Origin: Gigaspora rosea
Taxonomy: Eukaryota > Glomeromycota > Glomeromycetes > Diversisporales > Gigasporaceae
DNA: 64,000 bases
Direction of reading: 5' to 3'
Assembly: GCA_003550325.1 (NCBI GenBank)
Contig: QKWP01000048.1
Span: 72,561 to 136,560 of the forward strand
The position numbers and the translations under genes are program-made. Below the pieces are notes generated by a model. The model searched no databases and was not told where the DNA came from. It saw only the letters and a list, made by a program, of their open reading frames with translations. Positions 54,679-64,000 of the stretch are shown here, piece by piece. The first letter of the stretch is position 1. Every line of letters begins with the position of its first letter.

Positions 54679-56395
54679 TAGTGTTCCTATAAACCTGAAC
54701 TGAACTGAACTTAGGTCAAGTTCAGGTTCAGGTTCAGGTTCAGTATTGAACCTGAACCTGAACATTTTTTAAAACATGTTCAGGTTCAGGTTCAGTATTG
54801 AACTTTTAGAGCTGGTTCAGGTTCAGTTCAGGTTCAGTTCATAAGTTCATGAACATGTTCAGGTTCAGTCTGGTGTTCATATGAACTAGTAATTCTAGGT
54901 TTGGGTCCGGGTTTGGTCTGGTCCAGACCAGACTCAAATTCTAAATTTTATTATTAAAACTTTATACTAAACTCAAACTCAATCATAAGTTTGGTCGGGC
55001 TAGTCCAAATTTTGCAAACTAGTTTGAATCTGAATAAAAATATATGTATTTTTTGATACTGAACAAGTTTACTTAGAGTGAGAAGTATAAATCAGTTAGT
55101 AAAATTTAGAGAATCATAGCATTTTGTATAATTTTATTAATAAAATTATACAAATTTCTATGATTCTCTAAATTTTACTAATTGATCATAACTTCTTGAT
55201 CTAAGTAAACTTGTTTAGCACCAAAAAATACATCATATCGGTATATTTTATTTTATTTTCCTTAAAATTTGCGTCAAAGATGCTTAATTTTGAATTTTTG
55301 ATGAAAATTTCCAAAATTAAGCATCTTTTCTTCAAATTTTAAGAAAAGTAAAATAAAATATGCCGATTTGATGTATTTTTTGGTGCTTAACAAGTTTACT
55401 TAGTGCAAGAAGTTATGATCAATTAGTAAAATTTAGAGAATCATAGAAATTTGTATAATTTTATTAATAAAATTATACAAATTTCTATGATTCTCTAAAT
55501 TTTACTAATTGATCATAACTTCTTGATCTAAGTAAACTTGTTTAGCACCAAAAAATACATCATATCGGTATATTTTATTTTATTTTTCTTAAAATTTGCG
55601 TCAAAGATGCTTAATTTTGAATTTTTGATGAAAATTTCCAAAATTAAGCATCTTTTCTTCAAATTTTAAGAAAAGTAAAATAAAATATGCCGATTTGATG
55701 TATTTTTTGGTGCTTAACAAGTTTACTTAGTGCAAGAAGTTATGATCAATTAGTAAAATTTAGAGAATCATAGAAATTTGTATAATTTTATTAATAAAAT
55801 TATACAAATTTCTATGATTCTCTAAATTTTACTAATTGATCATAACTTCTTGATCTAAGTAAACTTGTTTAGCACCAAAAAATACATCATATCGGTATAT
55901 TTTATTTTATTTTTCTTAAAATTTGCGTCAAAGATGCTTAATTTTGAATTTTTGATGAAAATTTCCAAAATTAAGCATCTTTTCTTCAAATTTTAAGAAA
56001 AGTAAAATAAAATATGCCGATTTGATGTATTTTTTGGTGCTTAACAAGTTTACTTAGTGCAAGAAGTTATGATCAATTAGTAAAATTTAGAGAATCATAG
56101 AAAATTGTATAATTTTATTAATTAAATTATACAATTTTCTATGATTTTCTAAATTTATTAATTGATTCTAACTTTGTGATTTAGGTAACATGTGCATATA
56201 TTATGAATCTGAACATGTTCATGAACCTTGAATTGAACCTGAACTGAACTTTTTTTAAGTTCAGGTTCAGGTTCATGTTCAATAATTTTAAGTTCAGGTT
56301 CAGTCAGTATTGAACTTTTAGAGCAGGTTCAGGTTCAGGTTCAGGTTTATTGAACCTGAACCTGAACTTCTATTGAACTGAACTTTAGAACACTA
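54679..56395. mobile_element. hAT-type element with GGTTCAGG arms and 327-bp palindromic satellite core
   Basis: 1717 bp bounded by TAGTGTTCC and (inverted) TAGTGTTCT, flanked by perfect 8-bp GTAGTAAG (54671-54678 and 56396-56403). Left (54700-54890) and right (56205-56380) arms are arrays of GGTTCAGGTTCAG and its complement. The core 55062-56180 is the 327-bp tandem array described separately. So both ends, both arms and the core form one transposed unit. Confidence 0.85.
55062..56180. repeat. 327-bp tandem repeat, about 3.4 units, each unit two palindromes
   Basis: AACAAGTTTACTTAG recurs at 55062, 55389, 55716 and 56043, an exact 327-bp period. Units 2 and 3 look identical by eye. Within a unit, the first about 150 bp fold around TTTTATTAATAAAA. 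The rest folds around AATTTTTGATGAAAATT, with arms TTTAGCACCAAAAAATACAT and its complement. Nearly every base is paired in a possible cruciform. Older single copies are at 39457-39940, 59750-60180 and 60530-60735. Confidence 0.9.
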
Positions 56396-56403
56396 GTAGT
56401 AAG

Positions 56404-59400
56404 ATTAGCAAATTTCAGTAAGGAAAAAAATTTGGATATTATTGGGATTGCAGAAATGAATATAGAAGAAAGAAAGAAAAATGGATTGAAACAAGGCATT
56501 TGGATATGCAAGCATTTGGTCAAAAAGAGAAAAGGATAAAAACAAGAGTACAAGCATAGGAATTCTAATTAAAGAAAGTAGCAAAAGCATATAGAAAAAG
56601 TAATAAGGGTAATAACAGATATTATATAATATTCTAAGAGGGGTCTTTGATTTTCTTATGTTAGATATATAAATTTATAACAGCTAATCAAATTTCTCTT
56701 ATATGAGGGGAGAGGGGTAGAGGGTATAGTAAAAAAATATTATATAATATTTGTTATTACTCTAAGATATATACTGTATATACTCAAAATAGAATTGTTC
56801 TTTAGAAAAGTTGTACTACAGATTTGGGTAGTGTATCTGCTGCTAGCAAACAGAAAAATTAATAAAGAAATACAATGAAGATTAATAAGAGAGACATGCA
56901 AAAATAAGATTAATACTTATATATGCATTTTGGGTGACTTTAATAGGACCCGGACATTTAGTACAGAGGCTATACATTATGCATTTCAGCAAAAACCTCT
57001 GAAATTTAAGAAGCAAAAAACAGTTTTTGGCAATTATCTTGCCATCCAGTGGTCAAATTTGAATGAACTATTTTTTAAAATGAAGCTCTCAGTAATACGC
57101 ATCTAACAAAAAAAAGTTTATTCAATTCTGATTACTGGATAAAAGTTATTTAAGTAAATTTAGTTTTGTTATTTTTAGCAAATTAGGTCAAAATTGGCCA
57201 AAATCCAGTTATAACCAATATGAGAGATGTCTGGGGTCCTACTTCAATGCAATAATTAGTACAAGCTTGAATACAAATAGTGAGTATAAAAATTAGAAAT
57301 TAGAAAAAGCACTTTTAAGCTAGTGTAAAAGTAAAAACTTTATTAATGCATTTTAGCAAATGAACACACACAAAAAAGAGTACTCATAGCAACGAGGAGA
57401 AGTATCTTCGAGAAGATTATATATGGATAGATGATAAAATTGAGAGCTTGCTAAAAAAAGTAGAGTTATAGACATAAATCTAATAACGGAAAATAACTAT
57501 AAATTGGTGTAAGCAACTATAGACACAAGCAAAATACTTAGTTATGATAAGTTTTGGCACAGATAAAACAAAAACCAAGTATGTAAAATTTTCTTATACT
57601 ATAAGGCCTCAAAAGAAAATTAAAAAAACTATAGAAACTGCTTAACAAACAAGCTACAAAAAGCAATTAAAGGCAAAGAAAGAAAAGACCAAAGGTATAA
57701 TAATGAACAAATAGATATAGAGTAGGATGATATCTGCAAAGCAATACAACAAGCAGCAGCTAAACTTATACTATAACAAAGTCAAAAAAACAGAAATACA
57801 ATGTAAGAAGTCAGTTCCAAAATGTAAATATTACAAGGAGCTAAAACTTCTGTACTAGATATGTAATTTGAAAAAAGAAAGAAGTATCCCAATCAACACT
57901 GTTAATCATACAAAGTTTAATAAGCAGATCGAGAAAGTAAATAAAGAGAACAAAACACAAATACCCCTGTTGCCCTTACTGCCTAGTACATGGAACCAGA
58001 TTGAGAATAATAAGTTGAGAAAATGGTAAAAGGTGCTAAAAAAAAGCAGAAGCTGATAAAGTAATAGAAGAAAAAAAGAGATATATAACATAATAGAGTC
58101 TAGATTTTGCATAATGAATAGTAAGAAAAAGAACATGTTAATAAGCTTATTAAACAAACTATACAATAGAATTAAATTAGACAAAGTTTTAAGGAATAAA
58201 CCTGTTTTTACCAAAATAAGGAATTAATAGTTGAAGAGAAAAAAGTCAAAGAGTATGTAGTAGAGCACTTCGAGAAACAATTTTAGGAGAGAAATTACAA
58301 ATTAAAAAATAATTGAAGAATGGGAATAAAAGAGTATAATACAAAAAGCTAGATAGATTTATCATATTATAAAAATATTTTCAACTCAGTTAATAAAAAG
58401 GAATGGACAGCGCACTAAACAAGATATATAATAAAACAGCACCAGAAATATCTGGAATTGGATATATCTTTTTGAAGAAAATCACACCAAAAACAACAAA
58501 AAAGTTCATCAAGTTTACAAATATACTCCTAAATACAGATTAAATCCTAAAAAATAGAAGTTAGAACATCTCTTTTTGATCCCTAAAACAAGCTACTGGG
58601 AATATAATTTGGGCTATACAAGGTCTATTGCATTACTAGAAACCTTCAAAAAAGTAGTAACAAGAAAATTCAGATCAGACTAGACTCAGTACTAAGGGAA
58701 AAAGGAATTTTAAAGATTGATTATCTAATTGTATAATATTGAGTTGTCCTCCCTATTTATTTTACTAACTCCTAGATAGTACAAGAGTGCAAAATTACAC
58801 AACAGGAAAAAACATATTATAGCTCTTTGAACTTAAATATATTAATAATCTGTTACTAGTATTAGTATCTCTAAATAAAAGAAAATCTGACATATATCAC
58901 AGTACTATCTGTATAGTATGCAAAAAGAAAAATGAAATAGTAAAGCATCTTGTAAGTTGCAAAATATTGATAAACCTACTTAGGGACCTCAAAGAGTGCA
59001 TGATAAGACAAAGTTTATAAAAGAAAGAAAACATAAAAGAAATGGAAAAGAAAATATAAAAGAAAATAGAAGAGGTTCTAATAAGTCTAGAAAAGGTAGT
59101 AAAGAGTATGAATTAAAAAGAAGAGAATGTTGGATAAGGCCTGATAACAACAGAAGATTATAAGGAATTGAGACTACTTTTTAATCGAACAAACAAACTG
59201 TAAATTTTCTGGTTGCTTTATAAAACACATAAATAGAGCTTATATATAGAAGAATATAGATTTCTAGATGTAAGCTAATGAAAGAGTAGAAGAAAGATTT
59301 AAATATTATAGTAAAGAAGAAATGAAGTAAAAGATAACAAAAAAAAAACAAGAAAAGGAAGAAAAGCTCTTTGTAAAATATACAAAACATAAAAAAAGAA

Positions 59401-59735
59401 AAGGAACAGAACAAAGAAGCCTTATAAATGAAGTTTGAAAATAGTTAGAGAAGAGATAGCTTGTTGGATCAATAGTGGCCAATAGGTAAAAAAAAAAAAG
59501 ATAGGCTATGAGAACTACTGTATCTAATAAAGTATTATACAACTTAGAACAAAGTTGTATAATATGAAGAAAACCTCACTATAGCAGGTTGCATATAGAT
59601 ATTCTCTAAATAACCCAGTGAGCTAATATTTGTAACTTAGATTATAAAAAGAGTAGTTTTTTTATATAATTTTTTTATTATGTTAAAATAATACAAACCT
59701 TAATAAAGTATTAGTACAGTATGATTACCAAAAAA
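56404..59735 (+). pseudogene. LINE relic of a third lineage, heavily decayed
   Basis: Recognisable pieces in order on the plus strand: endonuclease start NFSKEKNLDIIGIAEMNIEE (about 56413-56470); endonuclease motif CILGDFNR (about 56923-56946), cut by the insert at 56945; and a Lys-rich linker (57400-58380). An RT entry region (58395-58720) follows with ISGIGYIFLKKI, NLGYTRSIALLETFKKVVTR and LFLIPK. The RT catalytic part is deleted. A C-terminal knuckle CIVCKKKNEIVKHLVSC is at 58910-58960. The 3' tail near 59690-59735 is TAATAAAGT...ACCAAAAAAATAAT. Stops are frequent in every frame, so this is much older than the LINE at 44530. Minus-strand open frames at 57906-58214 and 59181-59542 are artefacts. 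Confidence 0.72.
56945..57241 (+). mobile_element. Dispersed 297-bp element inserted in the LINE endonuclease
   Basis: Ends AGGACCCGGACAT and (inverted) AGGACCCCAGACAT, flanked by ACTTTAAT (56937-56944) and ACTTCAAT (57242-57249), 7 of 8. It is the uninterrupted counterpart of 15715-16511 and the inverted relative of 61113-61400. An 8-bp TSD suggests a hAT-type MITE. Confidence 0.72.
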
Positions 59736-59749
59736 ATAATGTATTTTTA

Positions 59750-60180
59750 GAGTTCTGAACAAGTTTACTTAGTTATAAAGTTAGAATTAATTAATAAAAA
59801 TTTGTGAATTATAAGATTTTATAGAATTTTATTAATAAAATTTTATAAAATCTTATGATTCACAAAATTTTACTAGTTAATTCTAACTTTATATACGAAG
59901 TAAACTTGTCTAGAATCTAAAATACATTAAATTAGTAGTGTATTTTTTATTTTATTTGAAATTTGGAGAAAAGATGCTTAAATTTGACTTCTTTAATCAA
60001 AAATCCAAAATTATGCATTTATTTTTTTAAATTTCAAATAATTCTACTAATTTAATATATTTTTCAGTTCTGAACATGTTTACTTGGTATATTAATTTAG
60101 AATTAATTAGCAAAATGTAAACTATAAGAATTTATAGAATTTTATTAATAAAATTCTATAAATCTTATGATTCACAAATT
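59750..60180. repeat. Diverged copy of the 327-bp palindromic family
   Basis: It contains GAACAAGTTTACTTAGT, the TTTTATTAATAAAATTTTAT palindrome and its closing arm, then a second partial unit from about 60062. It follows directly on the LINE relic. Confidence 0.65.
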
Positions 60181-60186
60181 TTACTA

Positions 60187-60499
60187 CTGTATTTTTTTCC
60201 AAAATAAGCTACTACCAAAAATAAGCTACTCTTTAATTTTTTTAAAAATTTCAAAAAATCCATTAGCATTGCTACATACAAAAGTTTAAATTTACTAAAT
60301 AAAACTCAAAAGTGCTATTAAGTAAACTTGTTTAGGATATCAGAATATACTTATAGTAAAAATTTACTTTATTTGAACAACTTTTTATTAGTATGTTTTT
60401 CAATTTTTCAAAAAATCAACAATATGAAAATAAGCTACCTTTATGTTTTCTGTGTAATTTTTGGCTCAAAAAAGGTAGCTTATTTTTAGAAATATATAG
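60187..60499. mobile_element. Mariner/pogo-type MITE, TA target
   Basis: Ends CTGTATTTTTTTCCAAAATA and (inverted) CTATATATTTCTAAAAATAA, followed inward by AGCTAC and flanked by TA (60185-60186 and 60500-60501). 313 bp, with no ORF. The same termini occur at 63512-63797. The element lies between two diverged 327-bp-family copies. Confidence 0.6.
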
Positions 60500-60501
60500 T
60501 A

Positions 60502-60735
60502 ATTATTTTTAATTTACTAAATAAATTTTTTCAGAATCTAAAAATACATTAAATCAGTAATATTATTTTTATTTTATTTGAAATTTGGAGAAAAGATACA
60601 TAAATTTGACTTTTAGTACATAAAGTTAGAATTATTTAATAAAAATTTGTGAATTATAAGACTCTATAAAATATTATTAATAAAATTCTATAAATTCTTA
60701 TAATTCACAAAATTTTATTAATTAATTGTCTGGAG
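60502..60735. repeat. Diverged 327-bp-family copy
   Basis: It contains the AAATTTGGAGAAAAGAT arm and a TATTATTAATAAAATTC centre. It continues the sequence interrupted by the MITE at 60187. Confidence 0.5.
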
Positions 60736-61112
60736 CATTGCAGAAGATGATCTATAGTATAGTGATAAACTAGATTTTATGTATAATCTTGTATGCATCT
60801 ATTTTTAAATCAGATAATTATCAATTTATCCAATTTAGCAGTTCTATTTTTAGTTAATAGCCAAAAATAAAATTCTAGCTCCAGATATTAACAGTATTTG
60901 TTTTTTTTTAATTCTAACTTAATGCACTAAGTGTACTTGTATTTATAGTGTTATGTTTGCTTTAAACACTAATGGTAGCTATTTCTTGTTCTATTAATTT
61001 ATATTAAATTAAAAAAAAACAAAAAATCTGACTGACTGACTGAAGTTTTTAGATTCCATATTATAAAATAAAAATCACTTCATATAGTTTAATATTTAGA
61101 TATAATTATTAT
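60736..61112. repeat. Spacer with one Harbinger-derived satellite unit
   Basis: 60990-61095 is one diverged unit of the satellite at 28298 (CTGACTGACTGACTGAAG, GATTCCAT). The rest is AT-rich without features. Confidence 0.5.
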
Positions 61113-61400
61113 TTTATTAGAACCCCGAATATCTCTCATATAGGTTATAACTAGATTTTGACCAATTTTGACCTAATTTGCTAAAAATGATAAAACTATA
61201 TTTACTTAATAAATTTTGATCCAGTAATCAAAATTGAATAAACTTTTTTGTTAGATGCATATTACTGAGTGTTTTATTTTAAAAATAGTTATTCAAATTG
61301 GTCCACTGGATGCCAAGATAATTGCCAAAAACTGTTTGTTTGCTTCTTAAATTTTAGGAGTTTTTGCTAAAATGCATAATGTATGACCCATAGTAAAATT
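61113..61400 (-). repeat. Inverted copy of the 297-bp dispersed element
   Basis: Starts AGAACCCCGAATATCTCTCA and carries, in reverse order, the blocks of 56945-57241 (TTGACCAATTTTGACC, GAATAAACTTTTTTGTTAGA). The outer right end is not intact. Confidence 0.7.
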
Positions 61401-61904
61401 TAGACTTTACTATATAGCAACTATCTGCGATTAATCAAACATTATTATATCTGAAACACATTTTTTTTATAATATACCTTTATTTTAAAATTAAAAATAA
61501 AATCAAATATTGTTATTATTCTTTTTGAAATACAATTATTTTACAGTTTTTAAAACTCTATTTGATTAATCATATTTCATTAGCCAATATCAAATATATA
61601 TATTGTAAAAAAAATAGAATATAAGTTGATTTAGTAGCATAAATATATATGTACATATGCATATATTTATAATAATAATAATTATTATTATTAGTATACT
61701 TTTTGAATATACTGTAAATTAAAGATATTTTGTATTAGTAAATATTGGCCAGAATTAAGTTTAATTTAGGCCAAGATTAAACTAGTTTTTTTTAATGACC
61801 AATAAAAAAAGTTACTATATTCAATCAAAATTATTTGGACAATTGGACATTGTCCAAATGTCCAAATGTCCAAATTGTCCAAATATTCAATATTATAATA
61901 TGCC
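61401..61904. other. AT-rich spacer with a GGACA/TGTCC palindromic patch
   Basis: 61839-61884 alternates TTGGACA and TGTCCAA (ATTTGGACAATTGGACATTG). AT microsatellite-like sequence with (AAT)n/(ATT)n lies at 61668-61690. No gene. Confidence 0.5.
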
Positions 61905-63050
61905 ATTCCTGCAGTATTCAGATTTTATATAATGCAAAATGAAAAATCAACTTCATCTAGCCTAATATTAGATAAGCATTATTCTATTAATTTACAGTAA
62001 ATTAAAAAAAATTTTTGACTAACTAACTGAAGTTTTCAGATTTTATATAATACAAAATAAAAAATTAACTACATGTGGCCTAGGAATAGTTAGGTTGGTT
62101 TAGGTTCAGTTTTTGGTTTGGTTCTATTTCAAAAACCTAAAAACCTGGTTTTAAAAAGTTCCAAAAACTGGTTTCAAAACCTGGTTCTGAACCTGGTTCC
62201 TGAACCTGTTTCAAATCTAAGAACCTAAAATCTATTATAAATCTAAAAAACTAAAAACCTAAAAACCTATAAAACTACCATGAACCTAAAAACCTATCAT
62301 GAATCTAAAAACCTAGGTTCCAAAATTGGAACCTAGTTTTTAAGAACTAGGTTTTAAAACAGGTTCTTAGGTTCTGAATCTAGTTACTTTACTATCTCTA
62401 ATATGGTCTAATATTAGTTTACAGTAAATTAAAAAAAATCTAACCAACTAACTAAAGTTTTCAGATTCTATATAATACAAACTAAATAATCAATATCATG
62501 TAGTCTAATATTAAATGTATATAAGTTTTATTAATTTACAGTAAATTAAAAATAAAATCTAACTGACTGAATTAAGTTTTTAGATACTATATAATACAAA
62601 ATGAAAAATCAAACTTTGTGTATCTAATATTTAAATGTAAATATTATTCTATTTATTTACAGTAAATTAAAAAAAATCTAACCAACTAACTAAAGTTTTC
62701 AAATTCCATGTAATGCAAAATAAAAAATCAATTTTGTGTAATCTAATATTAGTTATATTTGTTTATAGTAAATTAAAAAAATCTGACTGACTAACCAAAG
62801 ATTTTAAATCCTATGTATTGCAAAACAAAAAATCAACTTTAATGTGGCCTAATATTAGTTTAGAGTAATTAAAAAAAAAGAAAAAAATTTACTAAGTGAC
62901 TGAAGTTTTAGATCATATGTAATACAAATAAAAAATCAACTTTGTATAGTGATATAAACATTATTTTATTAATTTTAGTACAGTAAATTAAAAAAATCTA
63001 ACTGACTAACAAATTAAAAAATGAAAAATCAACTTTGCATAGTTTAAAAC
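61905..63050 (+). repeat. Second array of the Harbinger-derived satellite
   Basis: About eight diverged units with the same boundary (GTGGCCTAATATTAG type), A-tract, CTGACTGA and TGCAAAATAAAAAATCAA blocks as 28298-29105. It is interrupted by the hAT-type element at 62081-62400. Confidence 0.72.
62081..62400. mobile_element. hAT-type non-autonomous element with AACCTGGTTTC arrays
   Basis: 320 bp with ends TAGGAATAGTTAGG and (inverted) TAGAGATAGTAAAG, inserted in a satellite unit. Flanks ATGTGGCC (62073-62080) and ATATGGTC (62401-62408) match 6 of 8, the differences being transitions. The interior repeats AACCTAAAAACCT, GGTTTCAAAACCTGGTTC and complements. Confidence 0.68.
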
Positions 63051-63509
63051 AATACAAAACTGAATTTCAAACTTGTCTTAATAATTTATTATTTATAAAT
63101 TAATTACAAAACATAATATAATAACAAATATTGCAATAATTATAGTTTTAAATAGGATTTATCATAGAATAACTAAAAATTTTTCACAATTTGATCAAAT
63201 TTTTGGATGCAGCCAATAAAAACAACTAAAATTAAATTATAATTATATATAGATAAAACTAGTAAATTTAACTCTGCATTATTATTAATTATATATAAAA
63301 ATAAGCTTTTTATATAGTAATTATGTTTTTAAAGTTGACTATTAATAATATTTAAATATAAGCTTAGTTTGTTGTTACTATTAACACAATAAATGGTATA
63401 AAAAAGAAGTTTTTTTTTATAAATTTAACTAATTAAAAATTTTAAACAGATAAATTTGTTTTAAGTTTATAGATTATATCAGAATGGTACAAGTACATAT
63501 ATTATAAGC
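63051..63509. other. AT-rich spacer
   Basis: No feature recognised. Confidence 0.35.
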
Positions 63510-63511
63510 TA

Positions 63512-63797
63512 CTATATATTCCCAAAAATAACCTTTTATGGGCAAAAAATTATATAAAAAAATGTAAAAGTATGAATTGTTAAAAATTGAAAAATGTACT
63601 AATAAAAAGTTGTTCAAATAATATAAAATTTTTGTTTTAAATGTATTTTGATAATTTGAACAAGTTTATTTAATAACACTTTTGAGCTTTACTTAGTAAA
63701 ATTTATGTAGCAACTGCAAACTAATTTTTTGCAATTTTTAAAAAAAAATTAGAAGGGTAACTTATTTTTGAAGTAGTTTATTTTTGGGAATATACTG
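63512..63797. mobile_element. Mariner/pogo-type MITE, TA target, second copy
   Basis: Ends CTATATATTCCCAAAAATAA and (inverted) CAGTATATTCCCAAAAATAA, flanked by TA (63510-63511 and 63798-63799). 286 bp, with no ORF. Relative of 60187-60499. Confidence 0.65.
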
Positions 63798-63799
63798 TA

Positions 63800-64000
63800 T
63801 AATTCTAAAAATAAGCTACCTTCTAAAATAAGCTATCCTCTTGTTTTAATCCAAAATGTAAAAATGCCTTTAACCTAAAAATAAGTTACCCTTTTGTCAT
63901 ACTAAAAAATAATTAACAAAATTTTTAGTTTTGAAAATAAGCTACTCTATGATCAATAATTGTTGCTATATAGTAAAGTTCAAACTTTACTAAGCAAATC
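63800..64000. repeat. AATAAGCTAC-motif stretch at window end
   Basis: AAAATAAGCTACC and variants recur at about 63807, 63820, 63880 and 63936. This is probably the start of another member of the MITE family at 63512, cut by the window end. Confidence 0.45.

Noticed and set aside
57906..59542. Minus-strand open frames rich in Phe/Leu
   Set aside because: They are the antisense of a Lys-rich decayed LINE on the plus strand, where motifs can be read.

Overview
The window is about 75% A+T nuclear DNA from a eukaryote. It looks like an arbuscular-mycorrhizal fungus of the Glomeromycotina, Rhizophagus-like. The reasons are the extreme AT content, the short GT-AG introns, remnants of gene families known to be expanded in those fungi (F-box/LRR and TLDc-domain proteins), and a very high load of decayed transposons. 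The species assignment is an inference from composition and family content, not from a marker gene.

Only one gene looks intact: a two-exon microsomal cytochrome P450 on the minus strand (25504-27242, 541 residues once a 113-nt intron is removed). Other host-gene material is relic: a TLDc fragment (21727-22002), two fragments of an F-box/LRR family protein (50398-50990 and 51630-52018, minus strand), and an unidentified decayed frame (18482-18871).

Autonomous transposons, all broken, are laid out as follows. There is a LINE 3' half with RNase H (1-1971). A FLYWCH/MULE transposase is at 9489-10972 (minus). A two-intron hAT transposase is at 19490-23722; its second intron is swollen to 1.6 kb by other insertions. 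A second MULE transposase relic is at 30575-33250 (minus). A Tc1/mariner element with both ends and TA target duplications is at 41680-43368. A 5'-truncated LINE with a 16-bp target duplication is at 44530-48727, and a heavily decayed LINE at about 56396-59735. Three short poly(A)-tailed retroposons with perfect target duplications are at 34273, 37502 and 54180.

Between these lies a dense layer of non-autonomous, inverted-repeat elements, many datable by target-site duplications (TSDs) readable in the sequence. One family has 9-bp TSDs (MULE type), a conserved interior with CCCTAA telomere-like tracts, and ends that differ between copies but match each other within a copy. A second group has 8-bp TSDs and TAG-starting ends (hAT type). 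Its subterminal zones are arrays of short motifs in both orientations, with a different motif in each element. Smaller groups are Harbinger-like (TAA), TTAA-flanked and mariner-like (TA). Some have expanded into satellites: a 327-bp unit at 55062-56180 that is almost wholly palindromic, and a 110-140-bp unit at 28298-29105 and 61905-63050. Several insertions are nested, which gives a relative order of events.
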